Source of the DNA: Fidelibacterota bacterium TCS55 | GTDB lineage: Bacteria; Fidelibacterota; Marinisomatia; Marinisomatales; TCS55 | Length of the DNA stretch: 57,820 bases | Assembly: GCA_905182385.1 (NCBI GenBank) | Contig: CAJJBS010000016.1 | Coordinates: 1-57,820 of the forward strand | Direction: 5' to 3' | Shown: positions 43,168 through 52,255 of the stretch, in pieces | How the letters are laid out: each line of letters opens with the position of its first letter | How positions within the stretch are numbered: position 1 is the first letter of the stretch | Translations under genes and position numbers: made by a program | Notes under the pieces: model-generated | The model's database searches: none | Seen by the model: only the letters and a program-made list of their open reading frames with translations | What the model was told of the DNA's origin: nothing

Positions 43168-44229
43168 TTGTATAATACAAATATAAATAATTCATTATTG
43201 TTGTGGTACGATAAACATAAACGTCAACTACCTTGGCGTGACATTAATGATCCTTATAAAATATGGTTATCGGAAGTGATGTTACAACAAACTCAAGTAA
43301 ATACTGTAGTGCCTTATTATAAAAAATGGATTAAAAATTATCCTACTTTATTAAGTGTTGCAGAATCTAATATGGATGATCTTCTAAAACTCTGGGAAGG
43401 TTTAGGTTATTATTCTAGATGTAGAAATTTTTTTAAGGCCTGTCAAATTATTAAAAATGATTATTGCGGTATAATTCCATCTAATATTAATGAATTTAAT
43501 TCATTGCCTGGTGTTGGTCCTTATATTTCTGGTGCAGTAATGTCAATTGCCTTTAATAAATCAGTCCCTGCTATAGATGGAAATATTAGTAGAATTATGT
43601 TTCGTTACTTGGGATTAAGAAATAAAACAAAACATAACAAAAAAAGAATTATTTCTAAATTAATTACATTTATTAAGCTTCGTCCTGGTGATATCATTCA
43701 ATCTTTAATGGATTTAGGTAGTTCAATATGTAAATCTTATTCAGTAAAGTGTGGAGAATGTCCTCTTTCTCATTCTTGCAAAGCATTTTTACATGGATTT
43801 CCTCTCAAATATCCTATCCAAAAAAATAAAAAATCTCTACCCAAAAAAAATATTATTGCAGGTTTCGTTCAAAAAAATGATAAGATGTTAATAGTAAAAC
43901 GTAAAGATGGTGGTGCATTAGGAGGACTTTGGGAATTACCAATGATTATAGTTAGTGATAACAGTAATACTTCTTTATTTAAAACGTCTTTAAAAAATAA
44001 ATATAATTTGAATTTGAAAATAAATAATAAAATTGGAGATATTATTCACTCTTTTTCACATTACAGAATGAACATAGCAATATTTAATTGTGAAAATGTG
44101 AGTACAAGAATTGATTACAGCTCAAATAACAATATTATCAAATGGATCAATCGAAAAGAAATTGATAATTATGCATTTCATAAAGCCAATCATAAGCTAT
44201 TTGAGTTGCTAGAAAAAAATAATGTTTAA
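43168..44229 (+). CDS. mutY: Adenine DNA glycosylase MutY
   Basis: This 353-residue enzyme removes adenine mispaired with 8-oxoguanine. It has the helix-hairpin-helix region (NSLPGVGPYISGAVMSIAF), the catalytic Asp region VPAIDGNISR and the N-terminal EVMLQQTQVNTVVPYY. The [4Fe-4S] cluster motif C-x6-C-x2-C-x5-C (CKSYSVKCGECPLSHSC) is intact. The C-terminal NUDIX-like domain reads 8-oxoG (KRKDGGALGGLWELPM). No ATG is available near the N-terminus: the frame opens with TTG 43168, three bases after the previous stop. It overlaps plsC by eight bases. Confidence 0.95.
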   Translation: MYNTNINNSLLLWYDKHKRQLPWRDINDPYKIWLSEVMLQQTQVNTVVPYYKKWIKNYPTLLSVAESNMDDLLKLWEGLGYYSRCRNFFKACQIIKNDYCGIIPSNINEFNSLPGVGPYISGAVMSIAFNKSVPAIDGNISRIMFRYLGLRNKTKHNKKRIISKLITFIKLRPGDIIQSLMDLGSSICKSYSVKCGECPLSHSCKAFLHGFPLKYPIQKNKKSLPKKNIIAGFVQKNDKMLIVKRKDGGALGGLWELPMIIVSDNSNTSLFKTSLKNKYNLNLKINNKIGDIIHSFSHYRMNIAIFNCENVSTRIDYSSNNNIIKWINRKEIDNYAFHKANHKLFELLEKNNV

Positions 44230-44932
44230 AACAATTATTTCAATCATTATTTGGCCAATATGGTCAATTGCTTTTCTTTTTGGTACTATAATATATTCGT
44301 TATCTATTACTTTATTTCCTTCACATAAAGTTCATAAGCTTGCACAGATAATAGCGCGAACCTGTATGCTCTTTGGAGGTCAATGGTTCAAAGTTGAAGG
44401 TTTAAAACCAGATAAAAATAAAGGTCCTTACTTATATTTAATAAACCACCAATCTTTATTTGATGCTTTTATGATTGTAGGGGGTATACCACATTATTTT
44501 ACAGGCGTTGGTGCCATTGAACAGTTTTCTTATCCAGTTTGGGGCTATTTAGTAAAAAAATATGGAGTAATTCCACTAATAAGGCAAGAATTAGGTTCAG
44601 CAATTACAAGTTTGGAGAAATTAGAAAATGTTATTAAAAATGGTACATCAGCAATGATTGCACCTGAAGGTACAAGAAGCTTAGATGGTAAATTAGGTAA
44701 TTTTAAAAAAGGACCTTTTCATGTTGCAAAAAATACAGGTGTTACAATTATACCAGTGGGCTTAAAGGGTGCATACCAAGCAAAAAATAAAAAAGATTGG
44801 CGAATTAAGCCTAGCCTTTTAACAACAGTTTTTGGTAAACCGATAACTAAAGCTGAATACGAAAATATGAGTATAGAGGCTCTTAGTAATAAGGTTAAGG
44901 TTGAAATTGAAAAGATGGTAAATCAAAAATGA
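44222..44932 (+). CDS. plsC: 1-acyl-sn-glycerol-3-phosphate acyltransferase
   Basis: The 236-residue protein makes phosphatidic acid at the inner membrane. The catalytic H-x4-D is NHQSLFD (His76, Asp81). The acyl-acceptor motif is APEGTRSLDG, and PVGLKGAY is the fourth motif. One or two N-terminal hydrophobic segments anchor it. It overlaps mutY by eight bases and the next gene by four bases. Confidence 0.93.
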   Translation: MFKTIISIIIWPIWSIAFLFGTIIYSLSITLFPSHKVHKLAQIIARTCMLFGGQWFKVEGLKPDKNKGPYLYLINHQSLFDAFMIVGGIPHYFTGVGAIEQFSYPVWGYLVKKYGVIPLIRQELGSAITSLEKLENVIKNGTSAMIAPEGTRSLDGKLGNFKKGPFHVAKNTGVTIIPVGLKGAYQAKNKKDWRIKPSLLTTVFGKPITKAEYENMSIEALSNKVKVEIEKMVNQK

Positions 44933-45339
44933 ATTATGAAAATATATCATATTACAATTTAGTAAAGTTTTTACACTTAATAGGAATGGCCGCTTGGTTT
45001 GGCACAGCATTAACAGTATCTATTATATGGTCAAGAAAAAACATAAATGATAAATCTCTTATTTTAGATTTAATAACAAAAGTTGAAATGCCGGCATCAT
45101 TTTTTATTCCACTTACTGGTGTATTAATGACAATTGATAAAATGCATTGGCTTAGCAGCGGTTGGATGCAAATTAAAATTTGTATAGGATTATTAACTGT
45201 AGTTTTCACTCATCTTTCAAGGGCTAAATTAATCCATTGTGATATGGAAGATGATTATATTAGACAAAAATTTACCATGAATAGAAACCTTGGACTATTA
45301 GGCTTATCTATAATATTAGTAATTGTTGGATTTAATTAA
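44929..45339 (+). CDS. Four-helix membrane protein, DUF2269/CopD-like
   Basis: The 136-residue protein has four hydrophobic helices and a His in the first (FLHLIGMAAWFGTAL), a pattern shared with DUF2269 and CopD-domain proteins. The function is not known; some relatives bind heme or copper. It overlaps plsC by four bases (ATGA). Confidence 0.6.
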   Translation: MNYENISYYNLVKFLHLIGMAAWFGTALTVSIIWSRKNINDKSLILDLITKVEMPASFFIPLTGVLMTIDKMHWLSSGWMQIKICIGLLTVVFTHLSRAKLIHCDMEDDYIRQKFTMNRNLGLLGLSIILVIVGFN

Positions 45340-45340
45340 T

Positions 45341-45826
45341 TTGGATAGCAATAATAAATATGCTTCAATAGAATGGGTTGATCTAAAGAATAAAAAATCT
45401 TTCTTAACTTTACTTAAGCCATTAAAAAAAATACGTTCTAAAATTCAAATATTATCATATTTATCAGAGTGGTGCCCCGATTGTACTAATCAAATAACGT
45501 CTCTAAATAAGCTCCACGATGATTATAAAAAATATGATATAAAAATGATGATTGTGATGGATTATTCTAAAAAAAAGAAATCAGAAGAATTTATAAAAAA
45601 GAATGAGGTCTCTATTCCTTTTTCATATGGAGAATTATTTAAAAAAGATGAATTATTACGTTTAGATACAACCTTTTATAAATTTAGAAAAACTATAAAT
45701 GATAATAGAAAATGGGGAGTCCCTTTTCATTTTTTACTTTGTGATAGTCAAATATCAAAAATTGGAACTATTAAAGGAAAATTTAAAGAGAAAGAGATAA
45801 AAAATTATATTTTAAAAAATTTATAG
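45341..45826 (+). CDS. Cytoplasmic thioredoxin-fold protein with WCPDC motif
   Basis: The roughly 161-residue protein has a thioredoxin-like fold with WCPDC in place of WCGPC, and a later cis-proline region GVPFHFLL. It has no signal peptide, so it probably works in the cytoplasm. No ATG is near the start. TTG 45341, two bases after the upstream stop, is the better candidate; TTG 45323 would overlap the upstream gene by 17 bases. The redox partner is unknown. Confidence 0.7.
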   Translation: MDSNNKYASIEWVDLKNKKSFLTLLKPLKKIRSKIQILSYLSEWCPDCTNQITSLNKLHDDYKKYDIKMMIVMDYSKKKKSEEFIKKNEVSIPFSYGELFKKDELLRLDTTFYKFRKTINDNRKWGVPFHFLLCDSQISKIGTIKGKFKEKEIKNYILKNL

Positions 45827-45837
45827 TTTAGTCTAGA

Positions 45838-46173
45838 TCAGCCTGATAACGGCATATCATATATTTCTTCAAATTCTTCAGTCTTTATCATTCTGATAGC
45901 ATCCCAAGTGAGTTTTGTACAAGCTTTTGCACATATTTGACAACCTATACATTCATCATGACGAACTTGAACGGGAGGTATTGGTATTCCATATTTTTCT
46001 TTAGGGACGGGCTCAATACAATCAACTGGACAAAAAGGAATACAAACTTGACAGCCAGTGCAATTATCTTCGTCAACAACTGCAATAAGCTTAGGTTTTT
46101 TCTTTTTATAATTAACTTTTTGTGCAGGTTCAGGTACAGATTTATAATGATCGTAATTTGTGTTGTTTGCCAT
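45838..46173 (-). CDS. 2[4Fe-4S] ferredoxin
   Basis: The 111-residue protein has two four-Cys motifs: Cys38, 41, 44 and 48 (CTGCQVCIPFC), then Cys75, 78, 81 and 85 (CIGCQICAKAC). An N-terminal Lys/Pro-rich extension (about 30 residues) precedes the fold, and an insert separates the two motifs. It carries low-potential electrons to an unknown partner. It is divergent from a second ferredoxin; the two ATGs are about 140 bases apart. Confidence 0.9.
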   Translation of the reverse strand: MANNTNYDHYKSVPEPAQKVNYKKKKPKLIAVVDEDNCTGCQVCIPFCPVDCIEPVPKEKYGIPIPPVQVRHDECIGCQICAKACTKLTWDAIRMIKTEEFEEIYDMPLSG

Positions 46174-46312
46174 TTTTCTTTAATTTGTTAGTTGCGAATT
46201 TAATAGATATTTAGAACTAAAAATATTTTTTTTTATGATAAAAGCCTTTTTGTCAATTCATAAAAGTAGTTTAATTTTAGCAACGCTTTGAAAACATTAT
46301 TAGGAGAAAACA

Positions 46313-46615
46313 ATGACATACATTATAGCTGAACCTTGCGTTGGAACTTGTGATACAGCTTGTGTAGAGGTTTGTCCAGTGGATTGTATCCATGGACCAG
46401 AGGATAAAACAGGTGCCGGTGCCGAAGCAAAAGTTGATGGGTTTGATCCGGAAGGAAAACAACTTTATATTGACCCTGAAGAATGTATTGACTGTGGCGC
46501 ATGTGAACCAGAATGTCCAGTTGAAGCAATCTTTGAAGAAAGTGAAGTCCCAGAAGAGTGGAATAAATATAATAAAATTAATTATGATTATTTCGGTCGC
46601 GAATACTCAGGTTAA
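46313..46615 (+). CDS. fdxA: 7Fe/8Fe-type ferredoxin (FdxA-like)
   Basis: The 100-residue protein resembles the seven-iron ferredoxins of Thermus and Actinobacteria. The first cluster region is CVGTCDTACVEVCPVDC (Cys9, 13, 17, 21, 25). The second is CIDCGACEPECP (Cys58, 61, 64, 68). An insert of about 18 residues lies between them. The C-terminus is acidic and aromatic (WNKYNKINYDYFG). A GGAG ribosome binding site precedes the ATG, and a hairpin terminator follows. Confidence 0.92.
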   Translation: MTYIIAEPCVGTCDTACVEVCPVDCIHGPEDKTGAGAEAKVDGFDPEGKQLYIDPEECIDCGACEPECPVEAIFEESEVPEEWNKYNKINYDYFGREYSG

Positions 46616-46643
46616 TTTTATTAACTAAAAATCTATAAGGACC

Positions 46644-46671
46644 GCTGTTGTTAATATAACAGCCGTTTTTT
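46644..46671 (+). terminator. Terminator after fdxA
   Basis: GCTGTT (46644-46649) pairs with AACAGC (46658-46663) around an eight-base loop and is followed by CGTTTTTT. It stands between fdxA and mrp. Confidence 0.75.
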
Positions 46672-46680
46672 CGTACAATT

Positions 46681-47799
46681 ATGAATGAAGAAAAAATACT
46701 CGATTTATTAAAAACTATAAACTATCCTGGTTTTAGCAGAGATATTGTATCCTTTGGTATGGTAGATAAAGTTAAAGTTGAAGAAGATTCTGTTAGGGTA
46801 GATTTAAAAATAACAACTCAGCAAGAAGATAAAAAAAATACTGTAATTAATGAAGTAGAAAGTCTTCTTAAAAGCACATCTAAATTTAAAAATATTAGTG
46901 TGCGTGTTACTGAAGCTTCAACAGAATCGTCACCAGGATCAGCGCCCCAAGCACCTCAGAAACAACCTATTAGTCCATTAGAAGGCATAAAGCATATTGT
47001 TGCGGTGGCAAGTGGTAAAGGAGGTGTTGGAAAATCAACTGTAGCAGCAAATCTAGCTTTATCATTAAAGCAACTAGGATTCAAGGTTGGTCTTTTAGAT
47101 TTAGATATTTATGGTCCATCATTACCAATAATTTTGGGAATAAACGAACAACCAAATCTTACTCAAGACAAGAAACTAATACCATTAGATCATATGGGAA
47201 TGAAAATTATGAGCTTTGGTTTTATTAGTGGGAATAAGACCCCAGTTATTTGGAGAGGACCATTAGTTGCGCGAATGACAGAACAATTTTTTAATGATGT
47301 ATTATGGGGTGAATTAGATTATTTAATTTTAGACCTTCCTCCTGGCACAGGCGATGTTCAATTAACACTAACGCAAAAATTAAAAATTGACGGTGCTCTT
47401 ATTATAACAACTCCTCAAGATATTGCTTTAGCAGATGTTAGGAAAGGTGCTGACATGTTTAGAAAAGTTCATACTCCTGTTCTTGGTGTTGTTGAAAATA
47501 TGTCAGGCTTGTTTTTAGAAGGGGAAGTTAAGAATGGAGAGAATCTTTTAATTCAAGGTCAACCTGTAGATATTAGAGATGATGGAAAATTTGCAATAAG
47601 AATTGACTTATTTAAACGCGGTGGAGGTAAGTCTGAGAGTGAACGTTTAAATGTACCATTGTTAGGAGAAATCCCTATATCTCAAGATATTATGGAGGCA
47701 ACTGATAGAGGTAAGCCAATTGTAGCTCAGAATCCTGAAGCTCACGTTTCAAAGATTTTTCTTAATATTGCTGAAAAGGTTAAAGATGTCTTGAACTGA
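46681..47799 (+). CDS. mrp: Mrp/ApbC-type P-loop iron-sulfur carrier, lacking the CxxC
   Basis: The 372-residue protein has an N-terminal MIP18/DUF59 domain (1-85), a Pro/Ser linker and the deviant Walker A ATPase (ASGKGGVGKSTVAANLALS, about 108-126). DLDIYGPSLP and DLPPGTGDVQLTL are present. ApbC and NBP35 have a CxxC after the GVVENMS stretch that holds a bridging [4Fe-4S] cluster. Here the stretch continues GLFLEGEVKNG with an insert and has no Cys, a variant also seen in Bacteroidota Mrp proteins as I recall. Cluster binding must therefore differ. It overlaps the next gene by one base. Confidence 0.92.
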   Translation: MNEEKILDLLKTINYPGFSRDIVSFGMVDKVKVEEDSVRVDLKITTQQEDKKNTVINEVESLLKSTSKFKNISVRVTEASTESSPGSAPQAPQKQPISPLEGIKHIVAVASGKGGVGKSTVAANLALSLKQLGFKVGLLDLDIYGPSLPIILGINEQPNLTQDKKLIPLDHMGMKIMSFGFISGNKTPVIWRGPLVARMTEQFFNDVLWGELDYLILDLPPGTGDVQLTLTQKLKIDGALIITTPQDIALADVRKGADMFRKVHTPVLGVVENMSGLFLEGEVKNGENLLIQGQPVDIRDDGKFAIRIDLFKRGGGKSESERLNVPLLGEIPISQDIMEATDRGKPIVAQNPEAHVSKIFLNIAEKVKDVLN

Positions 47800-48590
47800 T
47801 GTATAGTTTTTTTATAGACACTATCGTCATTGTTTTCTTAGGCTACGCTATTACTTATCCATTTCTCTTATGGCTTACACCAATAAAAGAAATTGATGCA
47901 AGTTTTTATAGATTTAATCTGGGTTTGTGCTGCATAATTGGAGCCCTTGGCGTAATAGGGTTCATTGGATTAGAATCAAACTTTATTTCAAAAATCTATA
48001 TATGGATTTGGCTTGGTTTAATATTAATTATTACTTCATATTATTGGAATGCTAAGACAAAAAATAACTTTATAATCTCACTTGTTTCAATTTTAGGTTG
48101 TTTTGCTTTTTTCCATATTATTATTCAGATTTCGCCAAAATCAGATTATTTGATTCTATTTTTGATTACTTTATTAGGCTCCTTAATTACGGCAACAGTT
48201 TTTTTTTCAATGATATTAGGACATTGGTATTTAAACGTAATTAATCTTCCTATTAAATTACTTAAAAGATCGATTTTAGTTTTTTCATTACTTATTATTA
48301 TTAGAACATTCTGGGACATTATTTTTATGAGTTTAGAAACGGTAGTTGATCCATATGGCATAAGTTATAGTATGTGGGCTTTTACATTCGAATTTGAAGG
48401 TTTTTTATTAGCGATTGCAATATTTATGGGCAATATTATTCCTCTCATCCTAAATTTATTTATTTGGAAGACATTAAAATTGCAAGCAACACAAAGTGCC
48501 ACAGGATTAATATATGTTTCAGTAATATCTATTCTTTTTGGCGACCTTTTATTTAAATACTATTTACTTAAGTTTGGGTTTTTACTTTGA
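47799..48590 (+). CDS. Polytopic membrane protein, unknown
   Basis: The 263-residue protein has seven or eight hydrophobic helices with short loops. I recognise no family. It starts within the mrp stop (TGATG) and ends overlapping the zinc-ribbon gene by four bases, so the three are translationally linked. Confidence 0.65.
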   Translation: MYSFFIDTIVIVFLGYAITYPFLLWLTPIKEIDASFYRFNLGLCCIIGALGVIGFIGLESNFISKIYIWIWLGLILIITSYYWNAKTKNNFIISLVSILGCFAFFHIIIQISPKSDYLILFLITLLGSLITATVFFSMILGHWYLNVINLPIKLLKRSILVFSLLIIIRTFWDIIFMSLETVVDPYGISYSMWAFTFEFEGFLLAIAIFMGNIIPLILNLFIWKTLKLQATQSATGLIYVSVISILFGDLLFKYYLLKFGFLL

Positions 48591-48967
48591 GTTCTTTTGA
48601 ATGTGTAAAATGTAACAAAACAATATCCTTTGAAAAGGTTGATGAGTGTCCTCATTGTAAACGCCCAGAGCTATTTAATTCATTTTTAGATTTTTCTTTA
48701 TGCCCAATTTGTGAATGTAAACATCTACACAAAAAAAAAGATTTTAACCAAGCATTGGGATGTCTAATTATTTTAATTGGGGCTTTATTTGTTCCATGGA
48801 CATATGGTTTAAGTCTGTTAGTATTATCTATTCTAGATTATTTCTTATATAGTAGAATTAAAGATTCAATCGAATGCTATAAATGTAAAACAGAATTCAA
48901 AAACATTGAAGTACCAAGTAGCTTCCTTCCTTTTGATCATCACATAGCAGAATTATATGAGAAATAA
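48587..48967 (+). CDS. Zinc-ribbon membrane protein, unknown
   Basis: The 126-residue protein has several Cys pairs (CVKC, CPHC, CPIC and a C-terminal CYKC) that suggest two zinc ribbons around a hydrophobic hairpin (GCLIILIGALFVPWTYGLSLLVLSILDYFLY). The start is TTG 48587, overlapping the previous stop in TTGA. I recognise no family. It is followed by a terminator. Confidence 0.65.
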   Translation: MSSFECVKCNKTISFEKVDECPHCKRPELFNSFLDFSLCPICECKHLHKKKDFNQALGCLIILIGALFVPWTYGLSLLVLSILDYFLYSRIKDSIECYKCKTEFKNIEVPSSFLPFDHHIAELYEK

Positions 48968-49000
48968 GATAGTTGATTATTTATTGATTGAATCTGCCTC

Positions 49001-49027
49001 AGAGGGTAACTTTGCCCTCTATTTTTT
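49001..49027 (+). terminator. Terminator after the zinc-ribbon gene
   Basis: AGAGGG (49001-49006) pairs with CCCTCT (49015-49020) and is followed by ATTTTTTA. It separates the mrp unit from the uppS-bamA envelope operon. Confidence 0.85.
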
Positions 49028-49055
49028 ATATAACAATCATATAATAAAATAAATT

Positions 49056-49808
49056 ATGTCTAAGTTGCTTTTAGAACAAATATTAGAAGAAGGTGATATC
49101 CCTAAACACATTGCAATCATTATGGATGGCAATGGTCGATGGGCAAAGTCAAGAAACCTCTCAAGGATATCTGGCCACAGAGAAGGAATCAATTCTGTCC
49201 GTGATATTGTTCGAATCTGTGGTGAATTAAAAATTTCATATTTAACTCTTTATACTTTTTCAAGTGAGAATTGGAATAGGCCTAAGATTGAAGTAGGTGC
49301 AATTATGAGATTATTATTAGGGACAATAAATAAAGAAATAGATAGTCTTAATAAAAATAATGTAAAATTGTCAACAATTGGAAATTTAAATGATTTACCA
49401 AAAGAATCATTTAAAGGAATAGCAAATGGAGTTAAAAAAACAAAAAATAATACGGGCCTTAATCTTATATTAGCACTGAGCTATGGAAGTCGACAGGAAC
49501 TAATAAGGGCATTTAAGCGTATTGTAAATAAAATTGAAAAAGGTGAAATGAAATTAGAAGATATTTCACAAGAAAATATAGCAAGTGAACTTTATACTAG
49601 TGAGACTCCTGACCCAGACTTATTAATTCGAACGGGAGGGGAGCATCGAATTAGCAATTTTTTATTATGGCAATCAGCATATACAGAATTATATATGACA
49701 GATAAATTCTGGCCTGATTTTAGAGAAGATCAACTGTTAGATTCAATTCTTGATTATCAAAATAGACAAAGACGTTTTGGTCAAACAAGTGAACAGGTTT
49801 CAGAATGA
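49056..49808 (+). CDS. uppS: Undecaprenyl diphosphate synthase
   Basis: The 250-residue cis-prenyltransferase makes the C55 carrier lipid for peptidoglycan and O-antigen. The catalytic Asp24 is in IMDGNGRWAKSR. SGHREG, TLYTFSSENWNRP and LIRTGGEHRISNFLLWQSAYTE are the family motifs. It overlaps bamA by four bases and heads the envelope operon. Confidence 0.97.
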   Translation: MSKLLLEQILEEGDIPKHIAIIMDGNGRWAKSRNLSRISGHREGINSVRDIVRICGELKISYLTLYTFSSENWNRPKIEVGAIMRLLLGTINKEIDSLNKNNVKLSTIGNLNDLPKESFKGIANGVKKTKNNTGLNLILALSYGSRQELIRAFKRIVNKIEKGEMKLEDISQENIASELYTSETPDPDLLIRTGGEHRISNFLLWQSAYTELYMTDKFWPDFREDQLLDSILDYQNRQRRFGQTSEQVSE

Positions 49809-52234
49809 GAAATTTATTATTTTTATTTATAGCAACATTGCTTATTGCTCAAGCACCACCATCATTTAAGTTAAAAGAAATAAATATTGATGGAAACCTT
49901 TCAACTAGTGAAAATATGGTTTTATATACTGCGGGACTTCAAATAGGACAAGAAGTTTCAAGTGAAGATTTTCGTCGAGCAGTTAAGCGTCTTTGGGAAT
50001 TAGGAGTCTTTAATGATATTCAAATTCATTTTGATGGTGAAACACCCGATGGAATATTAATAACAATTGAGGTTAAAGAGGCTCCTGTGCTTGGCCAAGT
50101 GATTTTTAGTGGAAATAAAAAAATAAAAGATAAAAAGTTTAAAGAAATATTAACATTTCAGCGCGGTATGCGTTTAAAACCAAATTTTGCCAACAAGTCA
50201 ATCAATAAGATGGAACAGCTTTACATGGAAGATGGATACTTCTTAGCAAAGATTGTAGCAAAGATGGATACTATTGGTTCCGGAAAAGACCAAAAGCAGG
50301 ATATAACTTTTTCAATAAATGAAGGTAAAAAACTAAAGATTAAAGATATAAAAATTGAGGGTCGTAAAAATAGTTTTGGTTGGATTGCAACTAAACCTTG
50401 GATTCCATTACCTAACTTCATCAGAAATAAACTTTCATTATATAAGTTAAGATGGCAATTAAAAGAAACCAAAGTAAGAGCCTGGTGGCGTATTTGGGCT
50501 CCGGCTTATGACGAAAAGAAGTTTGACGAAGATCTTAATGTCTTGACTGATTTTTATCGTAATGAAGGCTATAGAGATTTCAGTATTATTTCAGATTCAG
50601 TTTTCTACGAGCCTAAGAAGAAAGGTCTTATAGTCCTTATTAATATTGATGAAGGAAGTAAATATAAATTTCGGAATTTTAGCTGGGAAGGTAATGAGCT
50701 TTACAAAACAGAAAATCTAGATGCAGCTTTGAATCTTAAGCAAGGAGACTCCTATAGTCAGGCAGGTTTTGAAAAAGCAGTATTCCAAGATGTTCAAAGT
50801 CTTTATATGGATCGTGGTTATTTATATAGTAGTATTGAACCATACTTTACACCTATTGGTAAAGACTCTTTGGATGTACATTTTTCAGTTACTGAAAACA
50901 ATGAAGTTTACATTCGAAATATCAATATTTACGGTAATGATAAAACACGTGAAAATGTAGTACGTAGAGAGTTAGATGTTTTCCCAGGGGATTTATTTCG
51001 TAGAACTCTATTACAAAGGAGTATGCGAAAACTAAGTGTATTAAATTATTTTGACCCTACCTCTTTAAGTCCAAATGTAATTCCAGTAGATGAAGATGAA
51101 ATAGATTTAGATATTTCACTAGAAGAAAAATCTTCTGATAAAGCTAGTGCGAATGTAGGCTTTACAGGAATTTATGGAATGACAGGTGGCGGAAACCTTG
51201 AGTTTAATAATTTTTTGGGCAAAGGTCAGGTTTTATCTTTCGGCTTTAGCATTGGAACACAAGTATCTGTAATGAATAATTATGGGACACCTGGTAAATA
51301 TGAAAGCTTTAACGTTAGATTTATGGATCCAATGTTTAGAGACACTCCCAATAGAATTGGTTTTTCTCTTTTTTATACATTCAGAGGACAAGGAAATTCA
51401 TATTATTTTTATCCGTTTGATCAATTATCAAAAGGTGGTTCAGTTGAGTGGGGACGAAGGCTAAAGTGGCCAGATGATTATTTTAAAGCTTATTGGTCTT
51501 TAACTTTGCGAAGAGCAGAATATATGGGAGACCAGGAAGTATTAGATGAATATCTAGGAAGTTTTAGAAAATCTACAGGTATTAACTTATCTCAAACTAT
51601 TGTAAGAGACAGTCGTGATCAAGCTGAATTTCCAACGCAGGGTTCTAGCGCTACGCTCGTATCAACTTTTTCTGGAGGATCACTTGGTGGTGATGAGCAT
51701 TACCATAAACATGTTCTAAGTTTAGATTGGTATACCCCTACATTTTGGAAGTTTGTTTTAACAAGTTCTTTAAAAATGGGAACAATTCGCCAGCTAAATG
51801 TTGGTGGTGGATCTACTTATATTCCACCATATGAAAGATTTATTATGGGTGGGAATGGAATTCCTTATGGAACTATGCTCAGAGGTTATCCTGATAACTC
51901 TATTGGTCCATTAACAGCTCAAGGTAGAGGTGTTGGAGGAAATACCATTATGAAGTATTCCTCAGAATTCAGGTTTCCTTTTTCTGAAAATCCTGTAGTT
52001 TACGGAATGTTATTTGCTGAAGCTGGCGGAGTTTGGAATGATACTAGGCTTACAAAGTCACTTGGTTTTCCAAGAAGAGAGCCACTTGAACTAAAAAGAT
52101 CAGCGGGTATCGGAATCAGGTTTTTTATGCCTATGATTGGACAATTAGGCTTTGACATGGGTTATGGTTTTGATGATATCATTGGTGATGGAAATCCGCA
52201 AGGTTGGGAATACACAATTATTTTTGGAAGATAA
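49805..52234 (+). CDS. bamA: Outer-membrane protein assembly factor BamA
   Basis: The 809-residue protein has a signal peptide (1-16), five POTRA domains (about 22-425; the first begins KLKEINIDGNLSTSENMVLY) and the Omp85 barrel. The barrel's conserved loop 6 VRGY-type motif appears as MLRGYPDNSIGP. BamA inserts barrels into the outer membrane. It is followed by the Skp-like chaperone gene, the usual order. Confidence 0.96.
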   Translation: MRNLLFLFIATLLIAQAPPSFKLKEINIDGNLSTSENMVLYTAGLQIGQEVSSEDFRRAVKRLWELGVFNDIQIHFDGETPDGILITIEVKEAPVLGQVIFSGNKKIKDKKFKEILTFQRGMRLKPNFANKSINKMEQLYMEDGYFLAKIVAKMDTIGSGKDQKQDITFSINEGKKLKIKDIKIEGRKNSFGWIATKPWIPLPNFIRNKLSLYKLRWQLKETKVRAWWRIWAPAYDEKKFDEDLNVLTDFYRNEGYRDFSIISDSVFYEPKKKGLIVLINIDEGSKYKFRNFSWEGNELYKTENLDAALNLKQGDSYSQAGFEKAVFQDVQSLYMDRGYLYSSIEPYFTPIGKDSLDVHFSVTENNEVYIRNINIYGNDKTRENVVRRELDVFPGDLFRRTLLQRSMRKLSVLNYFDPTSLSPNVIPVDEDEIDLDISLEEKSSDKASANVGFTGIYGMTGGGNLEFNNFLGKGQVLSFGFSIGTQVSVMNNYGTPGKYESFNVRFMDPMFRDTPNRIGFSLFYTFRGQGNSYYFYPFDQLSKGGSVEWGRRLKWPDDYFKAYWSLTLRRAEYMGDQEVLDEYLGSFRKSTGINLSQTIVRDSRDQAEFPTQGSSATLVSTFSGGSLGGDEHYHKHVLSLDWYTPTFWKFVLTSSLKMGTIRQLNVGGGSTYIPPYERFIMGGNGIPYGTMLRGYPDNSIGPLTAQGRGVGGNTIMKYSSEFRFPFSENPVVYGMLFAEAGGVWNDTRLTKSLGFPRREPLELKRSAGIGIRFFMPMIGQLGFDMGYGFDDIIGDGNPQGWEYTIIFGR

Positions 52235-52243
52235 AATTAAATC

Positions 52244-52250
52244 AAGGAGG
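52244..52250 (+). promoter_or_regulatory. Strong ribosome binding site fixing a GTG start
   Basis: AAGGAGG lies five bases before GTG 52256. A nearby ATG at 52254 is in another frame and stops at once, so the GTG is the start. Confidence 0.8.
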
Positions 52251-52255
52251 TCAAT

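Noticed and set aside
46323..46628. Alternative frames across the fdxA ferredoxin on both strands
   Set aside because: The fdxA frame has all cluster cysteines and a ribosome binding site; the others are shadows.
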